From: Bin80 sp026709335
GTDB taxonomy: Bacteria > Bacteroidota > Rhodothermia > Rhodothermales > Bin80
Length of the DNA: 64,000 nt
Assembly: GCA_965200825.1 (NCBI GenBank)
Contig: OZ241385.1
Span: 1,116,001-1,180,000 of the forward strand
Direction of reading: 5' to 3'
In this document: positions 36,668 to 45,921 of the stretch, piece after piece
Position numbering within the stretch: the stretch's first letter is position 1
How the letters are laid out: each line of letters starts with the position of its first letter
Made by a program: the position numbers and the translations under genes
The notes under the pieces: generated by a model
Told to the model about the DNA's origin: nothing
The model's database searches: none
The model's input: only the letters and a program-made list of their open reading frames with translations

Positions 36668-36826
36668 TCATTGCCGAAGATGATCGTGAGAAGTATAATC
36701 TCCTGAATCGGCAGTATCTATTGAGTCCGTACTCGGATGAATAGTTATCTCGTCAGGTTCTTTGTAATTTAAAGCCATCTCGATTTCATAGTCGCTATCA
36801 ACAAGGCATTCGCCACTGTATTCTAG
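36668..36826 (-). pseudogene. Decayed paralogue of the adjacent lipoprotein
   Basis: A stop-bounded fragment on the minus strand reads LEYSGECLVDSDYEIEMALN and on to HDHLRQ. It aligns with the neighbouring lipoprotein segment ENRSGVCMIDMDETLDFEVN (shared SGxCxxDxD pattern and spacing). Only the C-terminal part remains, there is no start codon, and the upstream sequence to about 36880 is scrambled. Confidence 0.55.
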
Positions 36827-36910
36827 TCAGGAAAACTGTATGACTGATATAAACTGCAATCAACTCCCTTAGGCGTCCCTTTGAATGGAATAATCCGCAA
36901 CAATATGGAT

Positions 36911-37873
36911 TCAAGTATTTCGAGTCTTAAAGAATTTAACTATGGCATCCGAGGCTGTCATGACAATATCTTTTCGATCATAAAAGTCAAATTGATTTAT
37001 GTCGTCCGCCAGCCACAATTTTTGAATGGGTATTTTCATGGCTTGCTCATATGCCAAAGCTCCGGCGGGCAAAGCCATACCTTTCGAACCAATCATCAAA
37101 CTCGGCTTTTTCAGACATGATGCAGACGATAGAGCATTGTATGTAAGCCAAGGCTTCCAACTGAGAGTATTAAACTTGTTGTCATATTCAGGAATGAATC
37201 CTCGGTGCTTTTCGCTATAATATGGCGCTTGATACATGAGAGAACTTGAATCAGTGGTGCTGGCAGCCACGAGAATCTCGGGGTTGTTTACTGCTTCAGC
37301 GGCCTCGCTATCAGAAATCAACTGATTCACTGTATCTGTGCCGCCATAGATTGTAATGGCCAGCTCAGGGTCATGAAGCCAAGGAGCTACAAATGCGAGT
37401 TTTGATAATCTATCGTCATTGACTGCTACCTCTGCCATATATCCGGATGATGCACATATACCTAGTCCAAAGATTTGGTCAATATCCACTTCATCTCGGT
37501 GAGATAAATAAGTAACTGCCGCATGAATGTCTTCCGTCTTAACGCTCGGATCTTCCACGTATCGACGGCTGCCATCACTTTTACCCCATCCTGTAAAATC
37601 AAATGTCATAGCAATCATCCCGCGCAAGGCAAGTTCACGAGCATAAGTCCCGGCCATTTGCTCTTGTACGGTTGTCCAGGCGCCTGTGACAACTACACTA
37701 GGAATGTATTCTTGATTATAGAAAGGATTTGAGCGTAATGACTTGACTGGCTTATAGAGGGTTCCTTTAAGTGTTACCTCTGCATTTTTGAACGCAATGA
37801 TTTCAGTCTCAATAGTTTTGGGAGTAGGTGTATTTTGAAGATTGATTAATTCCATCGTTAGACTTGCGCTCAT
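36911..37873 (-). CDS. Alpha/beta hydrolase, dienelactone-hydrolase-like
   Basis: 320 residues of an alpha/beta hydrolase fold protein without signal peptide, so cytoplasmic. Oxyanion region VVVTGAWTTVQEQMAGTYAREL, then FDFTGWGKSDGSRRYVEDP, and the nucleophile elbow GLGICASSGYMAE near residue 150. The elbow has Cys where esterases have Ser (G-x-C-x-S), as in dienelactone hydrolases and the YcjY/YqkD-like group. Candidate acid and His are less clear: the late segment IQKLWLADDINQFDFYDRKD lacks the expected His in the usual GxxH turn, which would be odd for an active hydrolase. Stands alone between the decayed lipoprotein and an ISL3 element. Substrate unknown. Confidence 0.83.
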   Translation of the reverse strand: MSASLTMELINLQNTPTPKTIETEIIAFKNAEVTLKGTLYKPVKSLRSNPFYNQEYIPSVVVTGAWTTVQEQMAGTYARELALRGMIAMTFDFTGWGKSDGSRRYVEDPSVKTEDIHAAVTYLSHRDEVDIDQIFGLGICASSGYMAEVAVNDDRLSKLAFVAPWLHDPELAITIYGGTDTVNQLISDSEAAEAVNNPEILVAASTTDSSSLMYQAPYYSEKHRGFIPEYDNKFNTLSWKPWLTYNALSSASCLKKPSLMIGSKGMALPAGALAYEQAMKIPIQKLWLADDINQFDFYDRKDIVMTASDAIVKFFKTRNT

Positions 37874-38115
37874 TTTATCAAATTCAAGTTGTATACAATT
37901 GTTGGATTAAATGATACACAGATATCACCTGATATTCTACTCTCTTTCGTATAGGTTGTGTGATTTTGTAGCATCCTCGAAAAAACTATATTTTCAATTC
38001 TGTCACGCTTCTTGAATGCAGTATCATATTAGCTAGTAACAGTTGACGGACTGTATCAGAACCCTTGCACACACAAATTCTCAATGGAATAAGTAAGAGT
38101 GTAATATTCTATTTA

Positions 38116-39419
38116 GGGTTCTGTAGAGTTTTGTGTGAAATGATTAAATTCAGGTTGAATCAAATAGAACTTCGTATTCCTACGTTTATAGCAATTTCAT
38201 GACAAAGGAATTTATGAATGCAGTGATGCGGGACTCGTTAGGACTTGACTCCGAGTGGCAGGTTGACGAGGTCACCTTTGCCCCGAAGGAGTGACGAATT
38301 GATGTGTATCTTTCGCATTCGGGACAGAATCTGATCTGTCCCGAGACAGGAGAACCCGGAGTATTTTATGACCGTCGCAGGGAGCGCGTATGGCGTCACT
38401 TGGACTGGTTTCAGAGTGTTTGTTATATCCATTGCAGGCTTCCCCGCGTGAAGTCTTCTGCGGGGATCAAAACGATGGAGATTCCCTGGACGGATCCATC
38501 GAGTCCTGCGACGCATTCGTTTGAGAGCTGGGCGATAGAGGTTTTGCAGGTGAACAAGAATCAGACCAAAACGGCCGGGTTGATCCGCTGCTCATTTGAT
38601 CAGGTTCATGCACCGGGGAGTTGAGCGCGGAATGAAGCGAAGGAAGCGGGAAGCAGTCGCTCATGTGAGCGTGGATGAGAAAGCCCTCCGGCGCGGGCAT
38701 GTCTATGCGACGATCGTCTGTGATTCGACCCGTGGTGTTGTGCTTGATGTCGGGGAAGGACGGACGAAAAAAGGCGCTATCGCGCTATTAGAGCGCATTT
38801 TTGAGGACATAAAAGAGAAAGTAGAGACGGTCTCCATCGATATGTGGAAAGCCTTCATTGGGGCGGTCCGAACGGTCTTTCCCGAAGCGGCCCTGATCCA
38901 TGACCGGTTTCATTTGATCCAGTATCTCAATACAGCTCTGAACAAGGTTCGCCAGCGTGAAGTGAAACCCCATCCGGAAGAATTGAAAGGGAGCCGGTTT
39001 GCGCTGTTGAAGAACGAGAAGAATCGCACCAAAACGCAGGAAGAGATCTTCAAGGTCATCCAGGAAGCCAACCTGGAAGTCAGTGTTGCCTGGCGATTGC
39101 GAGAAGACTTCAAAGCCCTCTTTAACAGCACCTCTTTCGCCGAAGCAAAGAAAGATTTTGATCTCTGGATCAAAAGCGTGGAAACCGCAGGGGTGAAAGA
39201 AGTCATCAAGATTGCAGAGATGTTCAGAGAACATTATGAGGGAGTCTGTGACGCGCTTTGCCATTCACAATCCAATGCGATCGCTGAACGTATGAATGGG
39301 AAAATTCAAGAGATCAAAACCATCGGAAGAGGATACAGAGGGTTTGAAAACTTCAGAGTCGCAATTTTCTTTTTCTGCGGAGGTTTAGATCTTAAACCAC
39401 ACAAAGCTCAGTAGAACCC
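38116..39419 (+). mobile_element. ISL3-family element, decayed, with both ends
   Basis: 1304 bp. The ends are imperfect 22-bp inverted repeats: GGGTTCTGTAGAGTTTTGTGTG at 38116 and, on the other strand, GGGTTCTACTGAGCTTTGTGTG at 39419 (18 of 22 identical). The direct repeat TATTTA flanks both ends (38110-38115 and 39420-39425) as a target duplication; ISL3 elements usually make 8 bp, so the outer bases may have changed. It inserted in non-coding DNA between the hydrolase and EEP genes and did no visible harm. Confidence 0.85.
38214..39414 (+). pseudogene. ISL3-family transposase, stop plus frameshift
   Basis: The frame begins at ATG 38214 (MNAVMRDSLGLDSEWQVDEV), is cut by TGA at 38292 and then continues in frame (DVYLSHSGQNLICPETGEPG, RVWRHLDWFQSVCYIHCRLP, the zinc-finger-like N-terminal part of ISL3 transposases) to about 38610. 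There a frameshift moves it to the next frame, which carries the DDE core to the end: AHVSVDEKALRRGHVYATIV (first Asp), ETVSIDMWKAFIGAVRTVFP (second Asp), HDRFHLIQYLNTALNKVRQ, SNAIAERMNGKIQEIK (Glu) and RGYRGFENFRVAIFF. Both lesions make full-length protein impossible without recoding. Confidence 0.9.
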
Positions 39420-39435
39420 TATTTAGTAGTATGTA

Positions 39436-40266
39436 TTACTCTGAAAGTTGAAGCTTAGCTTTAACAGGCAAATGATCAGATATATACCTACCATTTTCTA
39501 CTGATACGATTGTTTTATAGCCGTCAACCTCCCAATCACTCGTTACAAGAATGTAATCAATACGGGGAGCCTTATTCAATTGATTATTTTCCAAAAACCC
39601 GCTGAATGTACCATCAGGCCCCTGTGGCAATGTTTTGGTCACAAAACGGGTATCATGCAGTGATCCGCTATCTGTGAATACAGAAAGAACGGCGCTGTCA
39701 GGTGTTGCATTTAAGTCTCCAAGTAGTATTACAGGTCTCGCGAATTTGTGGATGTATTCCGTCAATAGTTTTGCACTCTGTAATCTGGCTTGAACTCCAC
39801 GATGATCAAAATGAGTATTGATCACTTGTAGTTCAATTTCTGTGCCACGAACTCTGAGATGAACAGATGTCGCAATCCGGGGAATCGCGGCATCCCAGCC
39901 GATACTGCCTGGGATATCTGGCGTCTCTGACAACCATAACGTGGTAGACTCGAGCACTTCAAATACAGTTGCTTTGAAAAAAAGAGGTGCAAATTCACCT
40001 TTTTCGCCTCCATCATCTCTACCGACACCCACCCATTCATAATCTGGAAGCTCTGAGGCCAATTGTTTTACCTGATGGCTTAATGCTTCTTGAATTCCAA
40101 TGAGTTCGGCTTCGGCAATTTCCTTTACAACTCGGCTCATTCGATAACGCCAAGCACTTTCACCATCATCAGGGTTGTCGTAACGAATATTGAACGACAT
40201 AGCTGTGATCGTTGTAGGGGATACTGGTACCTGAACGAGTAAAAAGGTCAAAAGCAAATTGAGCAT
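39436..40266 (-). CDS. Endonuclease/exonuclease/phosphatase-family protein, exported
   Basis: 276 residues of the EEP (DNase I-like) fold with an N-terminal hydrophobic segment (MLNLLLTFLLVQVPVSP) that is probably a signal peptide. Family landmarks: TAMSFNIRYDN (Asn metal contact), IGIQEALSHQV (catalytic Glu), NTHFDHRG (His), ILLGDLNATPDS (Asp/Asn pair), RIDYILVT (Asp) and YISDHLPVKAKL (catalytic Asp-His). All catalytic residues are present, so the enzyme should be active as a metal-dependent phosphodiesterase; substrates in this family range from nucleic acid to sphingomyelin and inositol phosphates. It starts one base after the moaA stop, so it is cotranscribed with moaA although no functional link is obvious. 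Confidence 0.9.
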   Translation of the reverse strand: MLNLLLTFLLVQVPVSPTTITAMSFNIRYDNPDDGESAWRYRMSRVVKEIAEAELIGIQEALSHQVKQLASELPDYEWVGVGRDDGGEKGEFAPLFFKATVFEVLESTTLWLSETPDIPGSIGWDAAIPRIATSVHLRVRGTEIELQVINTHFDHRGVQARLQSAKLLTEYIHKFARPVILLGDLNATPDSAVLSVFTDSGSLHDTRFVTKTLPQGPDGTFSGFLENNQLNKAPRIDYILVTSDWEVDGYKTIVSVENGRYISDHLPVKAKLQLSE

Positions 40267-40267
40267 A

Positions 40268-41353
40268 CTATCCCCCTATGGTAATCATGGGGCGGTTTTT
40301 TGAGGTAGCAATCAAATGCATTCCTGCATGCCTTGCATGTTTGGATCCTACTGCAGTACTAATTAAATCAAGTAGATTTTCATCACTTACTCCATTTCTC
40401 ATAGCATTTTGCAAGTTAACCTCAGCCCGTCCAAACAGGCACACTTTCAGATGGCCATCTGCAGTAATTCGAAGGCGATTGCAACCCTCACAGAAATCAT
40501 CTGTCATAGACGTAATCATCCCAATCTGACCAAGAAATCCGGGTACTCTATACATTTTAGCAGTTTCATTGCGACCAAACTCTAAAATTTCAATTGGATA
40601 AACACGGCAAATACGGTTAAGCATTTCAACGTGAGGAACCAGTCGATTTTCATTCCAGCGGTTTCCGTCAAATGGCATGAACTCAATAAATCTGACTTCA
40701 ACCGGTTTATTCCGGGTCAGCTCAACAAAATCAATAATTTCATCCTCATTAATTCCCCTCATTATCACACAGTTTATCTTGACAGGAGAGTAACCGGCTT
40801 CTATCGCAAAATCAATAGCATCCAATACAAGATTAAGCCCATCGCGGCGTGTAATCTCCTTAAATCGATTTGGGCGTAGCGTATCCAGACTAATGTTAAG
40901 CAAATTAATTCCTGCTGATTGGAGTGCAGGTAATTTTCGCTTTAGCAGAAGGCCATTAGTGGTAATTGCCAAAGTCTTAAGCCCGGGCAATGAACCAAGT
41001 TTTTTTGCAATGTATTCAATATTCGTTCTCAGTAGCGGTTCTCCGCCAGTTAAACGAATTTTGGTTACCCCCTGCTCTACAAAGAGTTTTGCAATACGAA
41101 TGATCTCTTCGTCTGTCAACAAATCTTCGGGAGAAGTCCAGTCAAGATCCTCTTCGGGCATACAGTAATTACATCGTAAGTTACAGCGTTCAACCAGTGA
41201 AATTCTGAGATAATTGTGAATTCTACCAAACCCGTCACACAAAACATCTGATTGACTCTTCGACGCAGAATAGAGTAGTCCGAAGTTTTGTGGCACCTGC
41301 GATACGGGGGCTATATTTGGCTCAGATATTATCTCGAGTTCATACATGATCAT
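40268..41353 (-). CDS. moaA: GTP 3',8-cyclase (molybdenum cofactor)
   Basis: About 361 residues. Radical-SAM enzyme that converts GTP to 3',8-cyclo-GTP in the first step of molybdopterin synthesis. N-terminal cluster motif CNLRCNYCMP, the SAM-contact TGGEPLL, and the C-terminal second 4Fe-4S site FCEGCNRLRITADGHLKVCLF are intact, and the C-terminus ends in the conserved Gly-Gly needed for activity with MoaC. An extension of about 50 residues precedes the usual DGFGRIHNYLRIS start and could reflect a later true start, but the first ATG at 41353 is used here. Other moa genes are not in the window. Fits with modA/modB. Confidence 0.95.
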   Translation of the reverse strand: MIMYELEIISEPNIAPVSQVPQNFGLLYSASKSQSDVLCDGFGRIHNYLRISLVERCNLRCNYCMPEEDLDWTSPEDLLTDEEIIRIAKLFVEQGVTKIRLTGGEPLLRTNIEYIAKKLGSLPGLKTLAITTNGLLLKRKLPALQSAGINLLNISLDTLRPNRFKEITRRDGLNLVLDAIDFAIEAGYSPVKINCVIMRGINEDEIIDFVELTRNKPVEVRFIEFMPFDGNRWNENRLVPHVEMLNRICRVYPIEILEFGRNETAKMYRVPGFLGQIGMITSMTDDFCEGCNRLRITADGHLKVCLFGRAEVNLQNAMRNGVSDENLLDLISTAVGSKHARHAGMHLIATSKNRPMITIGG

Positions 41354-41554
41354 ATGCACTAGGTCACATGCTCAAAGAGCTTTCAGACCAAGAGTATAGG
41401 CTGTTGTAATGATTTATACCAACATGTAGCTGTAATGCATCAACCAGGTCTGCTCTTCCTCCAAGGATCAGTATATGGCGAATTTTACAAAAAATGCATA
41501 TGATCCTACATTCCCCCGGTGCGTTCAACGGCAATCGTTTCAGAATCAATAGAA

Positions 41555-42745
41555 ATGGCAATTGCACTGGCTTTTAGCGGTGGTTTGGATACTTCATTTT
41601 GCGTTCCATATTTACGCGAAAAATATGATAAAGATGTATTCACAGTAACAGTTGACACGGGAGCATCTCTAGATCAAACCATACTCAGTACTCTCTCCCG
41701 AAAACTTGGAGCCGTAAAACATGTTCATATTGATGCTCGTGAGTCATTATACGAGCATTATCTGAAGTTTCTCATTATTGGCAATGTATTGCGGGGAGGT
41801 GTCTATCCTCTTTGCGTTGGAGCAGAGCGTGTTGTGCAGGCTCGCGAGGTCGTCAGGGTTGCGCATGAAGTTGGTGCTGATGCAATTGCTCATGGTTCGA
41901 CAGGAGCAGGGAACGATCAAGTACGCTTTGATTCTGTTGTTCACCTACTGGCTGATGGTATGCAACTCATCACCCCAATTCGTGATGAGGGACTTACTCG
42001 CCAAGATACCACCAAATTTCTTTTGGATCGGGGGTTTGAAGTTTCTGAGAAAACAACAAGCTACTCTATTAATGAGGGGCTCTGGGGAACAACCATTGGC
42101 GGCAAGGAAACTCTTGGAACTACAGAACCTCTGCCGGACGAAGCCTATCCGAATACTGCATCCCCCAAACATGCTCCTGAAGCTGGCATAGATATAACGA
42201 TTCAATTCAAGAACGGATTGCCAATAGCCTTGGATGGTGAAAATCTTCCCCCCGTTGAATTAATTATCAGGCTTGCAACTATCGGGGCAGATCATGGGAT
42301 TGGCCGCAATATTCACATAGGAGATACTATTCTTGGACTCAAGGGACGCATCGGATTTGAGGCCCCTGCCCCACTGATCTTGATTACCGCGCACAGAGAA
42401 CTGGAAAAACTTGTACTTAGCAAGTGGCAGCGATATCAGAAAGATCAATTGAGTGATTTTTATGGAATGCTCGTTCATGAAGGGCAATACTATGATCCGG
42501 TCATGAGAGATATTGAGGCCCTGATGATTTCCTCCCAAGAGGTAGTTACTGGCTCGGTTGCAATCCGACTCTATAAAGGGAATATTAATGTTCTAGGGGC
42601 TGAAAGCCCCTATTCAATGTTTGACACAGGGGTTGCAATCTATGGGGAGGAATCTGCTCTTTGGAATGGAAGGGATGCGCGCAGTTTCTGCAAGCTCAAC
42701 GGCTTGCAAGGATATCTCGCGCATAAGGCACGCACGAAAACATGA
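41555..42745 (+). CDS. argG: Argininosuccinate synthase
   Basis: About 396 residues. It joins citrulline and aspartate with ATP to argininosuccinate. ATG 41555 (MAIALAFSGGLDTSFC) is preferred to an upstream GTG because it begins at the conserved ATP-binding SGGLDTS P-loop. Further landmarks: DTGASLDQT, HGSTGAGNDQVRFD, ITPIRDEGLTRQDT, the aspartate/citrulline site region KTTSYSINEGLWGTTIGGKE and GPYSMFDTG-type AESPYSMFDTGVAIYGEESALWNG. First gene of a six-gene overlapping operon; argG stops within an ATGA shared with argC. A promoter is expected in the 200 bp upstream shared with moaA (divergent), but none is certain. Confidence 0.96.
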   Translation: MAIALAFSGGLDTSFCVPYLREKYDKDVFTVTVDTGASLDQTILSTLSRKLGAVKHVHIDARESLYEHYLKFLIIGNVLRGGVYPLCVGAERVVQAREVVRVAHEVGADAIAHGSTGAGNDQVRFDSVVHLLADGMQLITPIRDEGLTRQDTTKFLLDRGFEVSEKTTSYSINEGLWGTTIGGKETLGTTEPLPDEAYPNTASPKHAPEAGIDITIQFKNGLPIALDGENLPPVELIIRLATIGADHGIGRNIHIGDTILGLKGRIGFEAPAPLILITAHRELEKLVLSKWQRYQKDQLSDFYGMLVHEGQYYDPVMRDIEALMISSQEVVTGSVAIRLYKGNINVLGAESPYSMFDTGVAIYGEESALWNGRDARSFCKLNGLQGYLAHKARTKT

Positions 42746-43743
42746 TTCAAACGGCAGTTTTGCATGGTAGTGGATATGTTGGTCGTGAACTGATCCGGCT
42801 GCTCCTTCAACACCCAAAGGCGTCCCTTAATAGTGTGACCAGCCGAACCTATTCCAATTCCCCACTATACGTAGCACATCCGTCACTTCGTGACCAACAG
42901 AATATTCAGTTTACATCTGTCACAGAATTTGAGTTTTCAGGGATTGATGTGATTTTTGTGGCTGCTGAACATGGAAAGGGTGCGGCAAGTGTCAGGACTT
43001 TAATTGAAAACGGATATCCAGGATGTATCATTGATATGAGTTCAGACTTCAGGTTTACTGATGTATCCCAATTTGAGTCCCTTTTCAAGGTTGATCACCC
43101 CGCCCCTGAACTTATCACAGAATTTTCATACGGACAGCCAGAGCTGTTCGCACCCTATTCAACTCGCTATATTGCAAATCCCGGATGTTTTGCAACGGGA
43201 ATGCTTCTGGCTGTGTGGCCTCTACATTTGAATTGTGACAAAGCTAATCTTTCGATCACCGCACTTACGGGTGCATCGGGCTCGGGCATTCGCCCGAAGC
43301 AAACTACACATTTCCCTGAACGAGATGGAAATATCCGCGCCTATAAGGTGTTGGAGCATCAGCATTTGCAGGAAATAATTCAATTCATCAACCCGGGTCT
43401 CTCCATTGCGATGGTGCCAGTCTCAGGTCCATGGACTCGGGGGATATGGGGAACGGTACAGTTGAATACTCCAGCAGAACAATCTGAAATCGCACGATGG
43501 TTTGAAAACGTCTACAGTCATCATAGCCTGGTTCGGCTTTGGCCAGATACACTCCCTGAACTGCAGTATTCGGTCGGATCTCCATACTGTGATTTGGGGT
43601 GGGTTGTTCAGGGAAACCACCTAGTCATTGGTTTTGCAATTGATAATATGCTTCGAGGCGCTGCATCCCAAGCAATACAGAATATGAACCTTCTGATGAA
43701 TTTACCAGTCGAAACCGGACTCGTGCCCGAAGCCCTCTTATGA
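42742..43743 (+). CDS. argC: N-acyl-gamma-glutamyl-phosphate reductase
   Basis: 333 residues; NADPH-dependent reduction of N-acyl-glutamyl phosphate to the semialdehyde. N-terminal Rossmann motif GSGYVGRELIRLLLQHP, catalytic-Cys region YIANPGCFATGMLLAVWPL (Cys), the GASGSGIRPKQTTHFPER loop with its substrate-binding His, and AYKVLEHQHLQEI. Opens on an ATGA overlapping argG and closes with the same overlap to argD, so translation is coupled. In the succinyl variant of this pathway the same enzyme handles N-succinylglutamyl phosphate; the sequence alone does not distinguish the two. Confidence 0.95.
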   Translation: MIQTAVLHGSGYVGRELIRLLLQHPKASLNSVTSRTYSNSPLYVAHPSLRDQQNIQFTSVTEFEFSGIDVIFVAAEHGKGAASVRTLIENGYPGCIIDMSSDFRFTDVSQFESLFKVDHPAPELITEFSYGQPELFAPYSTRYIANPGCFATGMLLAVWPLHLNCDKANLSITALTGASGSGIRPKQTTHFPERDGNIRAYKVLEHQHLQEIIQFINPGLSIAMVPVSGPWTRGIWGTVQLNTPAEQSEIARWFENVYSHHSLVRLWPDTLPELQYSVGSPYCDLGWVVQGNHLVIGFAIDNMLRGAASQAIQNMNLLMNLPVETGLVPEALL

Positions 43744-44912
43744 AAACTCATACAATTTTGAAGGATGAGGATACATATCTTATCCCAACCTATAAAAAGA
43801 TGCCTCTCGCACTCGTACGAGGCGAGGGATGCTACGTATGGGATGCAGATGGGAAGCGCTATCTAGATTTTTACGGTGGCCACTGCGTTACTGCACTTGG
43901 TCACTGCCCGCCTCCTGTCGTAGAGGCAATTCAAAAACAGAGTACACAACTCATTTTCTACTCGAACGTGGTTTATAGTGATATCCGAGCACATGCAGCG
44001 AGGTTGCTCTCAGAAATGTCGCCACTTCCACGGATATTCTTTTGTAACTCCGGAACGGAAGCGATTGAAACAGCACTTAAGATTGCTCGAAAGTCTACCA
44101 AGCGCAACGGTATCATTTCTACAAAACAAGGTTTTCATGGACGTACATTGGGAAGCCTAGCCACTACATGGAATCCATCTTACAGGGAGCCTTTCAGAGA
44201 AATCTTGGCCCCCTTTCATTATTTTGCAGAATTTGGAGATTTATCTTCCGTACAATCCATCCTGAATGAAAAACCGGATATTGCTGCAATTCTTATCGAG
44301 CCAATTCAGAGTATTGGCGGAATGGTTGAAGCCTCAAGTGAGTTTGTTCAGGAACTTCGTAAACTGTGTGACCAAAATGGTACGCTCCTTATTTTTGATG
44401 AAATACAGACTGGTGTCGGTCGGACAGGTACATTCAGTATCAGCGAGCAATTGGAGATAAAACCGGACATCATTACTCTTGCAAAAAGCCTCGGATCTGG
44501 GATACCCGTTGGTGCAGTACTAGTGAGCGAATCTCTTTCTGATGAAATTCATTATGGTGATCATGGATCAACCTTCGGTGGTGGAATGATTGCTATGAGT
44601 GCTGTTTCTGCAACGTTAGAGTCTATTCGTGATGATCATCTAATGAATCAAGCTCCCAAAATATTTGAAGCCATCGCGGATACAATCAAACCATATATTC
44701 TGGGAATCTATGGACGTGGATGTCTTATTGGTGTACAGGTTGAGCCTCCTGTCAGTGACGTTCTTCCAATTTTACGTGAACATGGTGTGCTGGCTGGTGG
44801 AAGTGCAAATCCCAATGTAATGAGACTGATGCCACCGCTCACCACTAAACCAGAGCATATTCGGGAATTTGGGGAAGCCTTCAAAAGAGCAATGAAACGT
44901 GTCAATATCTAA
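43740..44912 (+). CDS. argD: Acylornithine aminotransferase
   Basis: 390 residues, class-III PLP aminotransferase. Landmarks: GCYVWDADGKRYLDFYGGHC, FFCNSGTEAIETALKIARK (phosphate cup), GFHGRTLGSLA, the Asp-bearing LLIFDEIQTGVGRTG and the Schiff-base Lys in ITLAKSLGSGIPVGAV. It converts N-acyl-glutamate semialdehyde to N-acyl-ornithine. Very similar enzymes act on succinylornithine or lysine intermediates. Starts in an ATGA overlap with argC and stops one base before the ATG of the carbamoyltransferase. Cytoplasmic. Confidence 0.95.
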   Translation: MKTHTILKDEDTYLIPTYKKMPLALVRGEGCYVWDADGKRYLDFYGGHCVTALGHCPPPVVEAIQKQSTQLIFYSNVVYSDIRAHAARLLSEMSPLPRIFFCNSGTEAIETALKIARKSTKRNGIISTKQGFHGRTLGSLATTWNPSYREPFREILAPFHYFAEFGDLSSVQSILNEKPDIAAILIEPIQSIGGMVEASSEFVQELRKLCDQNGTLLIFDEIQTGVGRTGTFSISEQLEIKPDIITLAKSLGSGIPVGAVLVSESLSDEIHYGDHGSTFGGGMIAMSAVSATLESIRDDHLMNQAPKIFEAIADTIKPYILGIYGRGCLIGVQVEPPVSDVLPILREHGVLAGGSANPNVMRLMPPLTTKPEHIREFGEAFKRAMKRVNI

Positions 44913-44913
44913 G

Positions 44914-45921
44914 ATGGAATTAAAACATTTATTTGATTGGCATCTTGAAGACGAAACGACATGGGAAGAGCAATTAATTCGAACTCGTCACCACTATCGA
45001 AACCCGCAGCATCTCCCCAAATCCGATATCCTTCGCAGCCTTGGGCTGTTATTTTTTAATTCTTCGTTGCGAACCCGCACTTCTATGGAAGTCGCGGCGG
45101 CTCGACTCGGAGCCCAAACATCTGTTATTATTCCCGGGTCAGGTGTATGGGGAATGGAGTGGAAAGATGGCGGCCGCATGGATGGCCAGACTGTCGAGCA
45201 TATTCGGGAAGCCATTGGGGTCCTTTCACGATACTATGATGCACTGGGCATACGCTTGTTTGCGACTGGTACTGATTACACACTCGATCAAAATGAGACT
45301 AGATTCAAGAAGATCATTGAGTCTGCTTCGGTACCCATAATCAATCTTGAGTCCGCATTATACCATCCTTGCCAGGCACTTGCAGATGCAGCTACGATCA
45401 GTGAATATTTCAAAGATCAGATCAAAGGCCGGCGCTTTGTTCTTTCATGGGCATGGCATCCACATGCATTGCCCCACGCAGTACCAAACTCCGCACTCTT
45501 GATGGCGACGAGACTTGGTATGAAGGTAACTCTCGCGCGTCCAAAGGGTTTTGAACTTGATCCTGCAATTATGAAACTCGCGAATCAGAATGTATCTAAA
45601 TATGATTGTTCACTTATTGAGATAGATGATCAGGATGCCGCTTGTGAGGGAGCAGATATTATTTATGCAAAAGCTTGGGGAAGCCAACTTCGATATGACG
45701 ATGTTGAGGGTGAAAAAATGTTGCGAGATCAATACAAGAACTGGCAAATACGCGAACGCCATCTTGGCCATGCGGCATTTATGCACTGCCTCCCCGTTCG
45801 ACGCGGCGTAATTGTGGAGGATGCCGTACTTGATGGCCCACAGGCAATTCATTTACTGCAGGCAGAGTTCAGGTTGCATGCCCAAATAGCGATTCTGGAA
45901 CGTGCATGGAACCTGATATGA
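44914..45921 (+). CDS. argF': N-succinyl- (or N-acetyl-) ornithine carbamoyltransferase
   Basis: 335 residues of the AOTCase/SOTCase branch, not the ordinary OTCase branch. Carbamoyl-phosphate loop SSLRTRTSMEV (SxRTRTS), the AOTCase/SOTCase insertion KDGGRMDGQTVEHIREA, YHPCQALADAATISEY (HPCQ), WAWHPHALPHAVPNSA and FMHCLPVRRG with HCLP. At the position that sets acyl specificity (Glu92 in Xanthomonas AOTCase, Pro90 in Bacteroides SOTCase) this protein has Val94. Published mutants of AOTCase at that site, including to Val, switch to succinylornithine, so succinyl specificity is favoured. ATG 44914 is used, one base after the argD stop; a GTG at 44899 is the alternative. Product: N-acylcitrulline. 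Confidence 0.93.
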   Translation: MELKHLFDWHLEDETTWEEQLIRTRHHYRNPQHLPKSDILRSLGLLFFNSSLRTRTSMEVAAARLGAQTSVIIPGSGVWGMEWKDGGRMDGQTVEHIREAIGVLSRYYDALGIRLFATGTDYTLDQNETRFKKIIESASVPIINLESALYHPCQALADAATISEYFKDQIKGRRFVLSWAWHPHALPHAVPNSALLMATRLGMKVTLARPKGFELDPAIMKLANQNVSKYDCSLIEIDDQDAACEGADIIYAKAWGSQLRYDDVEGEKMLRDQYKNWQIRERHLGHAAFMHCLPVRRGVIVEDAVLDGPQAIHLLQAEFRLHAQIAILERAWNLI

